From: Nakataea oryzae
Lineage: Eukaryota; Ascomycota; Sordariomycetes; Magnaporthales; Magnaporthaceae
Direction of reading: 5' to 3'
Length of the DNA: 64,000 nucleotides
Assembly: GCA_003049435.1 (NCBI GenBank)
Contig: PYSQ01000002.1
Span: forward strand, 124,001-188,000
The first letter of the stretch is position 1; the number at the start of each line of letters is the position of its first letter. The notes below the pieces were generated by a model, which saw nothing but the letters and a program-made list of their open reading frames with translations, did no database searches and was not told the origin of the DNA. The position numbers and the translations under genes are program-made. Shown one piece after another: positions 37,053 through 49,120 of the stretch.

Positions 37053-37499
37053 CCCGTTTTCCTCCCTCTCCTGCCATGCGGCGCCATTGGCAGTTGGTTG
37101 TTGGGCGTCCAGCCCAGCGACAGCCCAATGAGATCGCAACTTCCGTGCTTCCGCGTTGATGAGGGCGTGGGCGCTCTTTGCGCTGTGCTGCAGAGTGCAC
37201 GTGAGAGTGAGCTCTGGACCAGCCGCCTGCTGCGGGCTGAGAGGCATCGGACGAGGCAGGAGGCGAGCATCTGATGGCGCCCGGCAGCAGCCTGTCCGCC
37301 AGTCCGTCCTATCCATTCTAGTCCAGACGGTAACGCTCTCAATTCCCCCACCCCTCCATATCGCAGCCGCGCTCTCTGTCGAGGGGAGCAGCCGCATCCG
37401 CATCAGCAGCCGCACGCGCACGCGCGCCGCCGACTTTGTTGCTTCCCACCCGCAACCAACACTGCCCAGTCGCTCGCTGCCCGACAGGGAGGCAGCGAG

Positions 37500-39275
37500 A
37501 TGGGGCCTGACGACAGCGCTGCCACCGTCACGCTCGAGCGGCGCTATTTCGACACTCTGGTCCGCCGGTAAGGAAGCAGGGCCCGACACGAACCACGTTC
37601 GCCCGCCTCGCCCCAGGGCATCCCGGCCTGGCACCACCGGCCCCCATCCCCCGCCCCCCGCCCGCTGCACGCTGCAAGGCTAACACTTGAAACCCATGTG
37701 CCCGTCCGACCCGTGCCAAAACGCAGTGCTCAGCTTGCAAGTTTGGCCGCCCCCCGCCCCTCCACGGTTGTGACGGCGGCCTGGCTGACTTCTGCCCTTT
37801 GCCTCCATCTCGCCCGTCTTGCTCCAGCACGTCTCAGATGTCCCCGTCTCGCGCGCTTTGCCCAACGACGCCATCACCGTCTCCAGAGCCGACCATGAAG
37901 CCCTGAGCCGGACTGCTCGGCAGTATGGTGCGTCACCCCCCTCCTGCCACCCCGTCCCCACCACGGGCGTGCACACCCCGATTGCACCCCCCTTACTGAC
38001 ACATGCCCGCATGCTAGCCAACCTGTGCCAGAACCTGCTGCGTGGCGGCCTGGAGGAGGCCACGATCCAGGTACGTCGATCCCCGGGTCCTTCCGTACAG
38101 TGTCGTGATGCTGGTACCGGCCATGGCAGGTGTTGACACGGAAGAGGCGGCGCCCGCCGTGCCTTGTTTGATTGCACACCGCAGCTCTTAAGCCAAGATG
38201 AAGCCACCACGCAAGACGGTGCTACCGTCTCGACAGCGCTGCCGGCACAGCAGAAGGAGAACGGCGGCGCCGTGCAGCCCAGCTCCGCGCCTGGCCCAGG
38301 ACCTTCAGCAAGACCCGCAATGGCGCACCGTTCGCCGCCCCACATGTCGTCTATTAGTGGCGGATACGGACCTCAGCCGGGGCTCACGGTAGGCACCCAC
38401 CAGGACCAGGACTGGTCCGAGGTCGACGGCGCGCACGAGGAGCTGTCGCTGTCGGGAGACGCGCCCGTGGATGCGGCAAACTTCCCGTCCAAGGGCGAGT
38501 TTTCCCCTGGTGCCGGGCGCCCCGTATACGACCGGCAGTGCACACGGTCGATCCAGCTTCTAAACCTTCCGGACGGCACCACGCATAGCGACATCACGGC
38601 TGTGGTGCGCGGCGGCATGCTGCTCGACATATTCATGCGCCCGCATGACCGCTCTGCCACTGTTTCGTTTCTGCACGCCCTAGACGCGCGTGTCTTCTTT
38701 GACCACTGCAGGAAGAATGGCCTATATGTCAGGAACAAGCGCGTCGAGGTCCGCTGGAGCGACCGCCAGTTCATCCTCGCTGGCCACGTCGCGGGCAAAA
38801 TCGGCAGCGGGGCCACGCGAAACCTCGTCATCCGCCGCTGTGACCCGAGGATCACCGAGGAAGCCCTCCGCGAAGACCTCGACCATATCCACAACCTGGT
38901 TGTCATCAAGGTCGCCTTTATCGGCAGCACTTGCTACATCAGCACCAACTCGGTAAACAATGCCATGTTTGCCAGGACTTGCATGATGAGTCGCTTGTCA
39001 GTGAACATCGGCCCTCCTTTGCCCGGCTCAGCTGACCGAGACGCCCGCCTGGCAGGAAATTCAAGGGCTCCAAGATCGACTGGGATATGGATGAATGCGC
39101 CCAACCATTAGACAGAGCGCGGCCACATAGGCCTTTGAATGATACGCCCCCAGCCAAAAAGCCGGCTCGTGCTGTTGCGAACCGCTTCCGGCTTTTGGGC
39201 ATGGACGATGAAGACGATGAAGATGCCGCTCCGAGCTTCGCTCGACCCAAGGAGACCGTGGGCATCATTGCATAG
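37500..39275 (+). CDS. Nrd1-like RRM protein (negative regulator of differentiation type)
   Basis: Resembles S. pombe Nrd1-type RNA-binding proteins that restrain entry into sexual differentiation. Secure exons: 37500-37567, 38018-38070, 38185-38996 and 39056-39275. Between them an exon ends at 37927; its start and the small preceding exon (from 37727) are ambiguous (37727-37740 with 37838-37927, or 37727-37766 with 37828-37927), giving 418 or 430 aa. The N terminus has a VTLERRYFDTLVRRAQ segment and a similar ITVSRADHEALSRTARQ, then NLCQNLLRGGLEEATIQ. Two RRM-like domains follow (RSIQLLNLPDGTTHSDI...; RNLVIRRCDPRITEEALRED...) with the hallmark MMSRL|KFKGSKIDW at the last junction and WDMDECAQPL after it. 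Tail is acidic. Confidence 0.8.
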
Positions 39276-40259
39276 TAGTCGTCCATGAAAAAGGACAAGC
39301 AATCCGATGGCCGGGCCCTTAACCCAGCCGTTTCGCGCGCTTGGTTGCTATATGTTCTAGTGCCTTCCCATACTCCGCCCACCCTCTCTCTCTCTCTCTC
39401 TCATTTTCAGGACCATATATGTCATCGTGGTATGGAGATAGAAGTTTAAATATGGCTTGCTCTTCCAAAGAAAAACACTCTCTGGCGGCGGAGTTGGGGA
39501 AAGCAGGCACATTGTCGTCACTGGAGTGAATTCTTCTTGCCTCCCTGTTGTAACATGATATTGACCGAGTTAGTGGGCATGCTCGTATGAATGGCCGATG
39601 CTTGACTTCATCCATTATGTGACTGAGCGAAGAAAATAGACACTCCCCAGGTGGAGCTTCGAATGCAACCCACGACGTTGAGCTCGGGTGCCTACGTCTC
39701 AATATACAACAGGGGCCGACCAGCGTCGTGATGAAAACCCGACCAAAACTTGTTTCCGACAGCCTGTCACCCCTTTTTGTCGCTAATTCCCCAAGGCAGC
39801 GCTTTGTATGCATGATGCATGTAAAGCCAGGGCAGGATCAGAGAGATATTCAATGGTAGGAACGTAAAGAGAAAGAAAAAATCACCAAAAGATATAGATG
39901 CATTGATAGATATTCTGTTTTTGTACTGGCCCGCAAGGCAAGCTGCGATCCTGCACAAAAACAGTACCAAGGATGACATGCGGTAGTGCTTAATATTGGG
40001 GAAAAAATAACACCAAGGAACGCTTCTTTTCCATCGCTAGGCGGATATCGTAATATGCCGAGGTAATCCAGAACTGAAAGTTTTACCGATAAACTCCCAT
40101 TTCATCAGCAACGCCGGTGGTTTTTTGTTAAAGACTATGGATGACTTGACTGCCGGCCAAATGTTTGGGAGTGATGATGAAGAATTAGACAGATAGAACG
40201 AGAGTGTGAAAGGAGACGCGTAGATAGCACGGGTGAGGAGATCGAAAATACATAAGGAA

Positions 40260-40341
<82 letters not shown>

Positions 40342-40342
40342 N

Positions 40343-40379
<37 letters not shown>

Positions 40380-40424
40380 GGGGCCACCTGATTGCTCCGA
40401 CCTAGACCAACATCATGACATCCA
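39276..40424. other. Convergent intergenic region with microsatellites
   Basis: Between the tail ends of the Nrd1-like gene and DCP2. It holds a (CT) run at 39384-39402 and a long (GA) run with an N at 40269-40376. No gene seen. Confidence 0.55.
40269..40376. repeat. (GA)n microsatellite with a single N
   Basis: About 108 bp of GA units, with one undetermined base at 40342 and a phase change there (GN then AGAG). It starts about 50 bp beyond the DCP2 stop, in the DCP2 3' flank, and probably lies in its 3' UTR. Confidence 0.9.
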
Positions 40425-43128
40425 TTATACGACCCCGCCGGGCATTTTTGCTTGTTGACTCGAGCCGTGCGTCGTCACAGACTGCAAGTAACCAAGCAGA
40501 AAGCTGCGGTCCGCTGAAGACATGGGCGTCTGAGTTCCACTGCGAGAAATGGGCCGCTCGCCTGAAGGCAACGCAAACCTGGTCATGCCTGAGCCAGGCC
40601 GAGGGATATCTCTAGCATAAGGGGATATCCCTGGAGGCGGCAGCGACTCGGCAGCCTCTTTGCCCTTTCCTCCCCCCTCGATACCAGATGTGGCTTGTGA
40701 GGGAGTCTGGGACCTGGCGAAGAGCGACAACAGCAGGTTCTTCTGGCCGGCATTCGTCTCGAGGCGTCTTGGAGCGGGCGCGGAAACCGTGTGCGGCGCA
40801 GGAACGTGACTGACAGACGACGGTCGGTCAGGCGCGCTCCCATGCGGCAACGGGCCTGGTGAGGGTCCCATGCTCGGGTAAGCCGGCGAACCTGTCACAT
40901 TGGCAAGACCAGTGCCGCCTTGGGGACCGAAGCTGGAATGGGCAATGGCAGTCGGCATGGTGGAAAAGGAGTTGGGGGCAGGGACGGGGGCGGGGGAATC
41001 GCCACGTTGGAGGCCACCAGAACGGCTGAGCAGCTTTAGGGCGCCAAACGGAAGATTCAAATCCGGGTCTGCCTGGGCGTGGTCATGATTCGCCTCAACC
41101 GCCATGCCGTGCGCCCCGGGGGTGGAGCCGGCGCCGGCGCGCGAGGTCAAGGACGGGTCCGCTCCATGAGCGCCGCCGACCGAAGGCGGATCCCTGGAGG
41201 ACGGTATCTGGACCTGGGATTTAAACACGTCGAGCAGTGCGTTCCTGTGCCGGTCCCCCAACACCTGCCCCTGACTTGACTCCTGGAGAGAGGCGGGGCC
41301 CGCTCCAGTGCCTGAGACGCCCGATTTCCCGCCGGGAACGGTGCCTGGTAACGAAGTGGCGCCATGTGCCTGCTCTGGGACGGGTGGGTTTGCGAGCCCG
41401 GAATCGGGGCCCCGAGCGCTGTTGGCCGTGAAAGCGTTCAGCAACGACATTGCGTGGCTGTTCAAGTGCGGAAGTGGAGGCCAGTTGTCTGAATGGTGTG
41501 GGTCGGCCGGAACCGGCGATTGATTTGGTCGGAAGCCGGCCTGGGCCTGTCCTTGGTTGGTGTAGGGTACGGAACCGAATGGCCCAAGAGAAGCAGCCCG
41601 AGGGGCTGGCACCGCGGGATCTCGGAGCTGGTGGTAGAGAGGGCTCGTGTTCGCGTTGAGCGACATCTCACGTTGTTCGTACGGGCCCGGAAGATGGGAC
41701 ATTAACGGGGGCATGGTGGGACCTTGGCTCCCTCCCAGCATTGGCGCCCCTCCAGGCACGGCAGATGGGTGCGTCGCCATCGAGGGGCTTCCGGCAAAGC
41801 GTGAACCGGACTGGAAGCCCGCGGAGGGGACTCTCTGATACGATGGGGGCTGGGAATGATGTGCTGTCGCGTGTGCTGTTTGGCCTGCTCCCAAAGTTGG
41901 CCCAGAGCTGGGGAAGTGTGCTGCGGCTGAGGAGGCATTCAGAGGCCTGGCATGGGTATCGATCACAGGACCAGCAGACGACCTCGACCCTGACTGCAGA
42001 AGGGCAAGTAGAGCATTCCCTTTGGCCTGACCTGGGTCAGCGGCCGCGGTTGTGCCGGCAGACGAGGTCTCCGGCGGAGCGTCCTGAGTCGATGGTTGCA
42101 CATTGAGCAGCCGCTGAAGCTCTCTGGTGGCGCCTTCGAACGTTTCAATGGCCGGGGCGGTGGCGGCGGCGGCGGCGGCGGGGCGGGGCGCAGCGTCATC
42201 CTCAGTGAAGCCCTCCTCGTAGATTGGCTGAGTGGCAAGACTGGGACCGCTAGGCAGGACACGCGCACCGTCCCGCTTCTTCTGCTGAACAACCCACTTC
42301 TTCAAGGGCACAAGGAAGGGTGCCACCATGTAGAACTTGTTGGCGTTATTGGCGGCGGCGGCATCGTCCCGGTGGCTGGCGCCCTTCTTCCGGAATGCAG
42401 GCAGCTCTGAGAGCTTGTACCATTCGATCCTGCTGATCTCCTTCCTCGTCTTGGGCTCGAAGTGGGTATCCATAGGGACGTTCCGGAAAACATACAGCCG
42501 CAGCTGTTGCTCGCGCATGTTGATCTCGATGAACTTGACTTGGTCGTCCCTGGGCACAAGTCCGGCCGCCCTGATGTCAAAGCCTGTCTCTTCGTAGACC
42601 TCCCGGATGGCGCAGTCGAGATCGTCCTCGTCCTTGTTGATCTTGCCGCGCGGGAAACTCCAATTTGCGCCCTTCTTCCAACCCTTGACGAGGACGGTCG
42701 AGTCCATGGCCTCGTTGAGCATGATGGCGCCGCGGACGGGGACTCGCGTCTTGTACTGCAGAAACTCCTCGAATGCACGCATGTGGTTCTCGACGGGGAA
42801 CGAGGCGAGGAGCGGGCAGTGCTGGAAGATCTTGAGACAGAAGCCGCGGAGGGTCATGGAGGGAAGCGTGGGATCTAACGGGCGGATGAAGTCCTCGTAG
42901 AACCACTGGGCTTCCTCGACCTGGAAGCATATCCGCGCGACAGACGAGAGATCTTCAGCGGGGAGGTTGATTATGAAGCGGACACAGAGGTCGTCCAACC
43001 CTAGAGCATGTCAGCAGGCCGCCAACTTGCTTGCTTGGCCGCGTCGGTGCGCAGTCCAGGCTCTGCCGCTTTCCTCGACGCGCCGTGCTCAACCTACAGT
43101 CTTCAAGCTCCATTTTTGATTCTGCCAT
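40425..43128 (-). CDS. DCP2: mRNA-decapping enzyme Dcp2
   Basis: Removes the 5' cap (m7GDP) in cytoplasmic P-bodies with Dcp1 and Edc3/Lsm1-7-Pat1. Exons 43128-43098 and 43000-40425 encode 868 aa; the tiny first exon gives MAESKMELED and the junction makes WLDDLCVRFIINLP. Residues 12-105 are the Dcp1-binding regulatory domain (YEDFIRPLDPTLP, LRGFCLKIFQHCPLL). The Nudix domain follows (VPVRGAIMLNEAMDSTVLVKGW), with the full box G-x5-E-x7-REVYEETGF and a Box B helix (TRKEISRIEWYKLSELPAF). The remaining 600 residues are disordered Pro/Ser/Gln-rich sequence with repeated leucine-rich helices, as in fission yeast, where such motifs bind Edc3. Confidence 0.95.
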
Positions 43129-45120
43129 CTTGACATAATGGGACGGGCATGTCCAGAAAAGAGCCTAGATTTCACTCCCCTCGGGCCCTTGTCTCTTGGT
43201 TCCCCACCCTCGCGCCGGCACCCTGTCGTCCAGCCGAATGGGAGAGAGCCTCGCAGGGCGCACGTCTGCCGAGGCAAAAAGCCACGCAGACAAGGTAGGT
43301 TGTAGCGTTGGGGCGCAGGTGGCGGGTTTCCGACCTGATCCTCCGAGGAGAACAATAACGGTAAAAGAGAGCAAGGTGCAGACCCTCCGGGCACTATAAG
43401 TGTCTGGGACGAAGCGGCAGCAAGGAGGCCAAAAGAGTCGCAAGAGTGGTGGTGGCAGCGCCGGCGCCGGCGGCGTTAAACGTGGGTGGCGGCTGGGCTC
43501 TCAGGCACCGAGTCCACCGAGGGCTCGGGTCAAGGCGGGACGAAAAAAGAAAAAGAAAAAGAGAGAAAAAATCAAGGCGACGCTACCTCACAAACGCACG
43601 ACAAGAAACAAGACGAGAGGAAGAAAAAACCGGGATTGCAAAGGGTTGATTCGGCCGTTTGGCGATGTGTCAATCGCTTCCGCCCGCGACAACTAGATAG
43701 GTTGAAGGCAGGCAAGGTGCTTAGGTGTTCGATGAAGCGAAAGCGCGTATTCGTTTTAATTGATGCCGGAAACTATGTCGCCCGAACAACACCGCAGTTG
43801 GTGGGCTGAAGATTTGCGGCGGCGAGATTGGAGAGCAATGGCAATGGCCATGAGCATGACACGAATGGTGACAAAGTTGGGCAGCCTTGTTCAGCCACAG
43901 CCACACGCCTCCTCGACCTCCCTGGCTCAGCTGGCCAGCCCAAGTGGATACCTAGCCGTGCGCCTCCTGGGATTCTCCACTGAACCATGGAGGCCGCATC
44001 GGGGGGGAGGGAGGCCGCACGTACGCACATGGCATGAGCACAGTACCAAACCTGGGCCGGCCTATAGTAGTCCAGCCTAGAGCCGATTAGGCGGCACCTG
44101 AGCGCGCGCTGGGCCATCTCTTGGTTTTCGGAATGTGTCGCCATCGTCATCGGTTGCACTTCCTTGGCACGGAGCAGGATCGTCTGAATCGAAACCGTCA
44201 CCCACGCCCAACCATTCCTATCCTATGCCGCCGACAAAGCCATCTGCCATTGTTTAGAAGCTACTTGCATCGCGCCGACCGAGGGATATCGCGTGCACAT
44301 TGGCTTCCACCAGAGCCAGGCACAGGGGACTCCTCAAAGATTGCCAAGCTAAGGGTGCATCCATCGCTAGGCCTTGGTGAATGGAGCCACGCGGGGATGG
44401 TTTGAGCCTACCTATGTACCTACATAGTTATGTAGGTACCTAGATATCTGGGCACCCGAGGCCGCCCTGCTCGTCCCCTTGAAACGCGAGCTGCGTGTCG
44501 CTCGTACCAATGGGCGTCAATGACGCCCCTGCTAAGGCGTGCAAATTGGCGACGGCAGTGCTGGTCCTTTGGGGAAGCAGAAAAAAAAGGACTATGGACG
44601 GCCCAATGAATGCGCAGGCTAGCGGCCGCATGACGGCATATGCTGGCGCACGTTGCAGCTTCCCCGACAGGCGAGTCCCGCGCAGGCCTCCCAGGGAGCC
44701 CACCTGAGCTGCTTGCCACCAGCCCAGCCCCAGCCCGACACAAAGAGCCACCACTGCCTTGGGGGGTCGCGCGTCATCGACGCAAACAAGCATGGTTGGA
44801 CTGGACGCTTAAAGCTTCAGCACCACCTCGGCCAAATCGTTCCTTGCCCCATTTCCATCCCCGATCTCCATAAACCACGCTCTCCGAGTCATCTCTCCGA
44901 CCAGTCCACTTCGTGCGCCGCCGAGTGTCTTGACGCGGACCCAAGACGGGAGCCTTCTTTCATCGCGCCGGAACTTGTGCGCTACGCACGCACGCCAACT
45001 CCACGGCCGGAAACCTACCTGGCCCTGGCACGCTACCTTGGCGTTGCGTATTACCAGTTGCGCGCCAAGTGAATAACGCTCCACTTGGGCGGCCTGCCCC
45101 GTCCAGATAAACTTGGCACT
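43129..45120. other. 2 kb divergent intergenic region
   Basis: Between the start codons of DCP2 and the DUF4112 gene. It contains an 11-bp inverted TAGGTACC-type repeat at 44416-44439; nothing coding is recognised. Confidence 0.5.
44407..44446. repeat. TAGGTACC-type perfect hairpin
   Basis: GTACCTACATA (44416-44426), a 2-base loop, then its exact inverse TATGTAGGTAC (44429-44439). Flanked by CCTACCTAT and CTAGATATC. Same dispersed family. Confidence 0.75.
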
Positions 45121-45956
45121 ATGGCTTCGCTGCTTGTCAAGCTGGCCGCTAAGAAGGCCTTGGAGGACAAGACCAAGAAAAACACCAACAGAGAGGTACG
45201 CAGCTGGCCATGTGGGTCTTTACTTTCGAGGCAAGCTCGGAAGTCGTCAGTTGACTGATCTGGTCTGGAAACAGGACCCCTTTTACGAGTATGAGGAGGT
45301 TGAGGTGGTCAAGAAGGGCAAGACCGAGACCCAATGGAAGAAGATTGGAAAGAAAAAGATCCCTCCGGGCCTGAGCTCCCACGACGCCGACATTCTGAAG
45401 CAGGTACGGAGGCGAGCGTATCACTTGGATATGAGTCTCTTCAATCTTTGCGGCATCAAGTTCGGCTGGGGTTCCGTGATAGGCTTGGTCCCTGCGTAAG
45501 TTCTTGCAGGCCTCCCTCACCACCTTTTTCTCACACGGCTGGCTGACGGCTTTGTTTATTTGCAGGGTTGGTGACCTTCTCGACATGCTCCTCGCCCTCA
45601 TGCTCGTCCGAAAGTGCGCCAAGGTGGAGGGCGGATTACCGATGATGATAAAATCTCGCATGATGCTCAATGTCATGATAGACTTTGTCATCGGGCTCGT
45701 TCCCTTCGTCGGGGACATTGCGGACGCGGCGTACAGAGCCAACACGCGCAATGCCTGGCTGCTGGAGCTCTATCTAGTCAACAAGGCAGCAGAGCTCGAC
45801 AAGCGTGGCATATCGACATTGGCTGATGCCGACGTCGAAAACAATACATCATCTCCAGCAGCATCTCGACCATCCCAGCTAGCCAAGCAGAATAAAAACG
45901 GACGCAAGCCCGGCACCGGCCAAGAATCCAATGTCGCTGGCCAAGGACGATCCTAG
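45121..45956 (+). CDS. DUF4112 family membrane-associated protein
   Basis: Exons 45121-45195, 45275-45495 and 45566-45956 encode 228 aa; donors GTACGC and GTAAGT and acceptors ACAG and TGCAG keep frame. The N terminus is basic (LVKLAAKKALEDKTKK), followed by DPFYEYEEVEVVKKGKTE. The conserved core has two similar hydrophobic hairpins, FGWGSVIGLVPAVGDLLDML and MIDFVIGLVPFVGDIADAAY, the signature of DUF4112. The tail is polar and probably disordered. Two G-x-V-P-x-V-G-D repeats suggest a membrane-inserted hairpin; the biochemical function is not known. Confidence 0.88.
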
Positions 45957-46659
45957 CATATGTTGTGGCATGGTTCCACGCGCATACGAGTGTTAGGCGA
46001 CTGTTGCGAGATGGTTCTTGGTGCTGCTTGCTGCAAGCCAACATCAAGTTTTATGTGGGTACGACGGCGGTGGACAACAATTCAAGTTGATAGACTGGTG
46101 CTTTACCCCGAGGAAGAACACTGCTTTCCTGTGTATGTAGGTGGTATTTGTCGGAAGGATGTGCAGCATCGGAATGGCCGAGTATGTACACATGCATCGC
46201 AACCAGCAACCAACAACGATTCATAACATACACCTCCAACCTTTCTATCCATCGCGAGGTGCCTTTTTAAAACTGTGTTTTTTTTCTCTCTTTTTTTTTC
46301 TTTTCTTTATTTCTCTCTGTCTCTCTGTCTCGAGAAACCCAGTCGACTTTCACGTCAAAGACGGATAGTGTCCTACGTACAATTAATTAATTGTTCACAT
46401 CACGCCGACAGGGGGGAGATGCGGCAGGTGGGTTGGTGGGTCCATCGGGCACCAGGCCAGGCACTCGAGTCGCTCGATCGGAGCTTATCGATATGCCGCC
46501 CAGGTTGGAAAATCTGCTGGTGTGGGTGCTCAGAATCGATGGTGATGGGGTTCCAGTGTAAAAAGACGACGACGTGCGGAACCTCGACTGTGGCATTTTT
46601 CTCTCTCTCCAGCTTATACGCCTCGGGGCTTTGAATATGCGTGGACGGCCGGTTCGATA
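45957..46659. other. Intergenic region, nothing recognised
   Basis: Between two plus-strand genes; contains a T/CT-rich tract at about 46280-46332 that may be part of the PPR promoter. No other feature seen. Confidence 0.5.
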
Positions 46660-48641
46660 ATGAGACTCTGCAACCCTTCTTGCGTGAGGAGAACATATCT
46701 GTTGACCCTCAGCAACCCCCACTACTTCGGTCACGCGTGGCTACGCCCTGTCGCCCCGCGCACTCAGCCATGCAGGACGGCCACGACGGCCGCGGCGTGG
46801 CCAGAGCAAACCCGACTGGCGCGCCATGATGCGCACCAGGCCGGGTCTAGCCCAAATGCGCCGCCGGCGCTGGGAGAATCCACTTCGCTCGAGTGGATCG
46901 TCCAGAAGCATCTGCAGTATCTCGGGGACGACCCTTTCAAGATTGCACAGCATGTCCAGGCAACCATAGCGAGAGGCCGCTTCGAGGAGGCCCTGCTTCT
47001 CGCCCGCAAAGCCAGCAAGAACGGCAGACTGACCGTCAGCTGGAACCACCTGATCGAGCATCTCATGAGCGTCCAACGCCTGCACGCTGCGCTCAAACTA
47101 TACAACGAGGTGCGTGTGGCATCGCCATTTCCAGGGCAAAGGAAGAGCACGGCGTGGAACTGACGGTGTGGCTGACTCTATGATGGTTATAGATGAAGAA
47201 GCGAGCGCAGCTTCCCAACGCGCAGACCTACACCATCATATTCAACGGCTGTGCCATGTCGGACCACCCAAAGCTCGCCGTAGCCGAGGCCCTGAGGATA
47301 TACAACAACATGCTCAACAGCGACAGGCTCAAGCCCAACGTTGTCCACCTGAACGCTGTGCTCAAGGTGTGCTCGCGGGCTGGCGACCTCGATTCGCTCT
47401 TCATGCTGCTCCAGGGCGCCACCGGCTCGCGTAGTCCCGACGCGCAGACGTACACCACGATTCTCAACGCGCTGCGTGTCAAGGAGCTGCCGCTGCAGCG
47501 CTCGCTCGAGACGGTCGACCTGGACATGGCCGCACGCCTGGAAGCGCACCGCGCAAAGGTCGAGATCTCCATCGAGCGAGGAAAGCGCGTATGGGACGAG
47601 GTCATGGATCGCTGGCGCCACGGCAAGGTCATGGTAGACGAAGAGCTGGTATGTGCCATGGGAAGACTGCTACTTTCCGGAGACGCAGCCACCCGGGACG
47701 AGGTTCTCTCGCTTGTCGAGCAGACAATGGCCGTTCCCCGCCTCGATTCCGACACGGCAGCGGCAGCAGCGCGGAGAGCGCGGCGCGACGCGATACGGAC
47801 GCAGGCGGTGGTGCCCCAGACGTCCGAGCCTAGGCCGAAGCCTCCGTCAGCCGAGGGGTATGCCAAGCCGGGAAACAACACGCTTTCCATGGTGATGCAC
47901 TCGCTGGGCGCGACAAAGAAAACGAGCCTGGCGTCCCGTTACTGGGATCTCTTTGTGGGCCAGCTGGGGGTCAAGCCTGACAGCGACAACTGGTTCCGGC
48001 TCCTGGTCACGCTGCACGGGGCCAAGGCCAGCACAAAGGCGAGCAGGTACCTGGAGCAGATGCCGGCCCATGTGGTGCGTCCAGCTACACCGAGACTAGT
48101 GATGCGAACCTGCGTTGCAGACAACCTGAACATGCACGCGTTCGAGAATGCCGAGAGGGTGCTGGACGTTGCCCTGCGGACGTGGCATGGCAAGCCGGAC
48201 ACGGACACCATGAAGGCCTACCTGCAGGCGGCAACGGCAAACCACCACCGGTTTAGGCGCAACGAGGGAGCCGAGGACGTCAAGGAGGCGACGGCGGCGC
48301 TGGGCAAACAGCTTGTGCGGGCGCTCGACCGGCTGTGGGAGCCCATGAGACTGGCCACGCGGGGGTTTGCCGCCCTGGAGGCCAGCAGAGGCGGCTCGTC
48401 GGGCGCGGAGCCGACGGGGCCACGGTCCAGCGAGGTGCGCGAGCTGGCGTCGGTGGCGCGCCGCATGACGGCGGTGGCCGGCAAGGTCCTGCGAGACGAC
48501 ATGGCGGGGCCAGCGACGCTCAAGCTTCTCCGCGAGCGGAACGTGCAGCTGAACAGGTACATCACCTCCATCTTTGACGAAGGACACCCGCCAGGACGGG
48601 CCTGGCCAGAGAAAAGACCGCCTGCAGAACGGCGCGGATAG
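46660..48641 (+). CDS. Mitochondrial pentatricopeptide-repeat protein
   Basis: Exons 46660-47109 and 47193-48641 encode about 632 aa; the intron (GTGCGT...TTATAG) has a CTGAC branch site. The N terminus is Arg-rich and lacks acids (MRLCNPSCVRRTYLL), a likely mitochondrial presequence. PPR-like helix pairs are visible: RLTVSWNHLIEHLMSVQRLH / AALKLYNEMKKR, NAQTYTIIFNGCAMSD, NVVHLNAVLKVCSRAGDLDS and DAQTYTTILNALRVKEL, then a second set around DSDNWFRLLVTLHGAK and DTDTMKAYLQAATAN. The role is presumably processing, stability or translation of a mitochondrial RNA; the target cannot be told. The upstream start is the first in-frame ATG and is moderately certain. Confidence 0.82.
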
Positions 48642-49120
48642 CCGGTGCGCGAGGCCCATGTGTACTTGCCTTGTAACAATTAATTGCATACCTAATCGGC
48701 ATAGATGCTGTATCCCTGTCAGAGGCTTGTGGATGCATCGCGCCCAGCGTGCATTGAGCTGCGTGGTTTGCATGCAGAGGCAGCCCACTGTAGGCCCCCC
48801 TGCCTGTGCTAGCCAGGAATTTAGTCTAGGACCCACAACGCATCCGCCGCTCCACTCCTGAATTTCCAGCCGCGAAGTAGCAGCGGTGCGACCATGAAGC
48901 GCGTTGCTGCCGACACTTCCTACGCCCCTTGCCTCGGACGGGCAAACTTGGCCAAGCACCAACGAACAAACGCTCTTCTTGCCTTCAACGGAGACCCCCC
49001 CACCCGCGCCGTCGCTGGCTGGCTGCCTCAATTGCATTCCTCGACCGCGCACAGCAACAGCTCTTCCCACCGTCTCCCCCAGGCCCGGCCCGCGTCCCAA
49101 CGTCGACCCAGCACGCGACC
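48642..49120. other. Intergenic region
   Basis: 480 bp between two plus-strand genes. Pyrimidine-rich near 48960-49090, as in fungal leaders. Nothing else seen. Confidence 0.5.

Larger units (their letters stand above)
35710..37499. other. 1.8 kb divergent intergenic region
   Basis: Holds promoters of the GPI-type gene and the Nrd1-like gene. Contains a (CT) run at 36099-36123 and a (TTG) run at 37019-37052. No coding exon is recognised. Confidence 0.55.
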
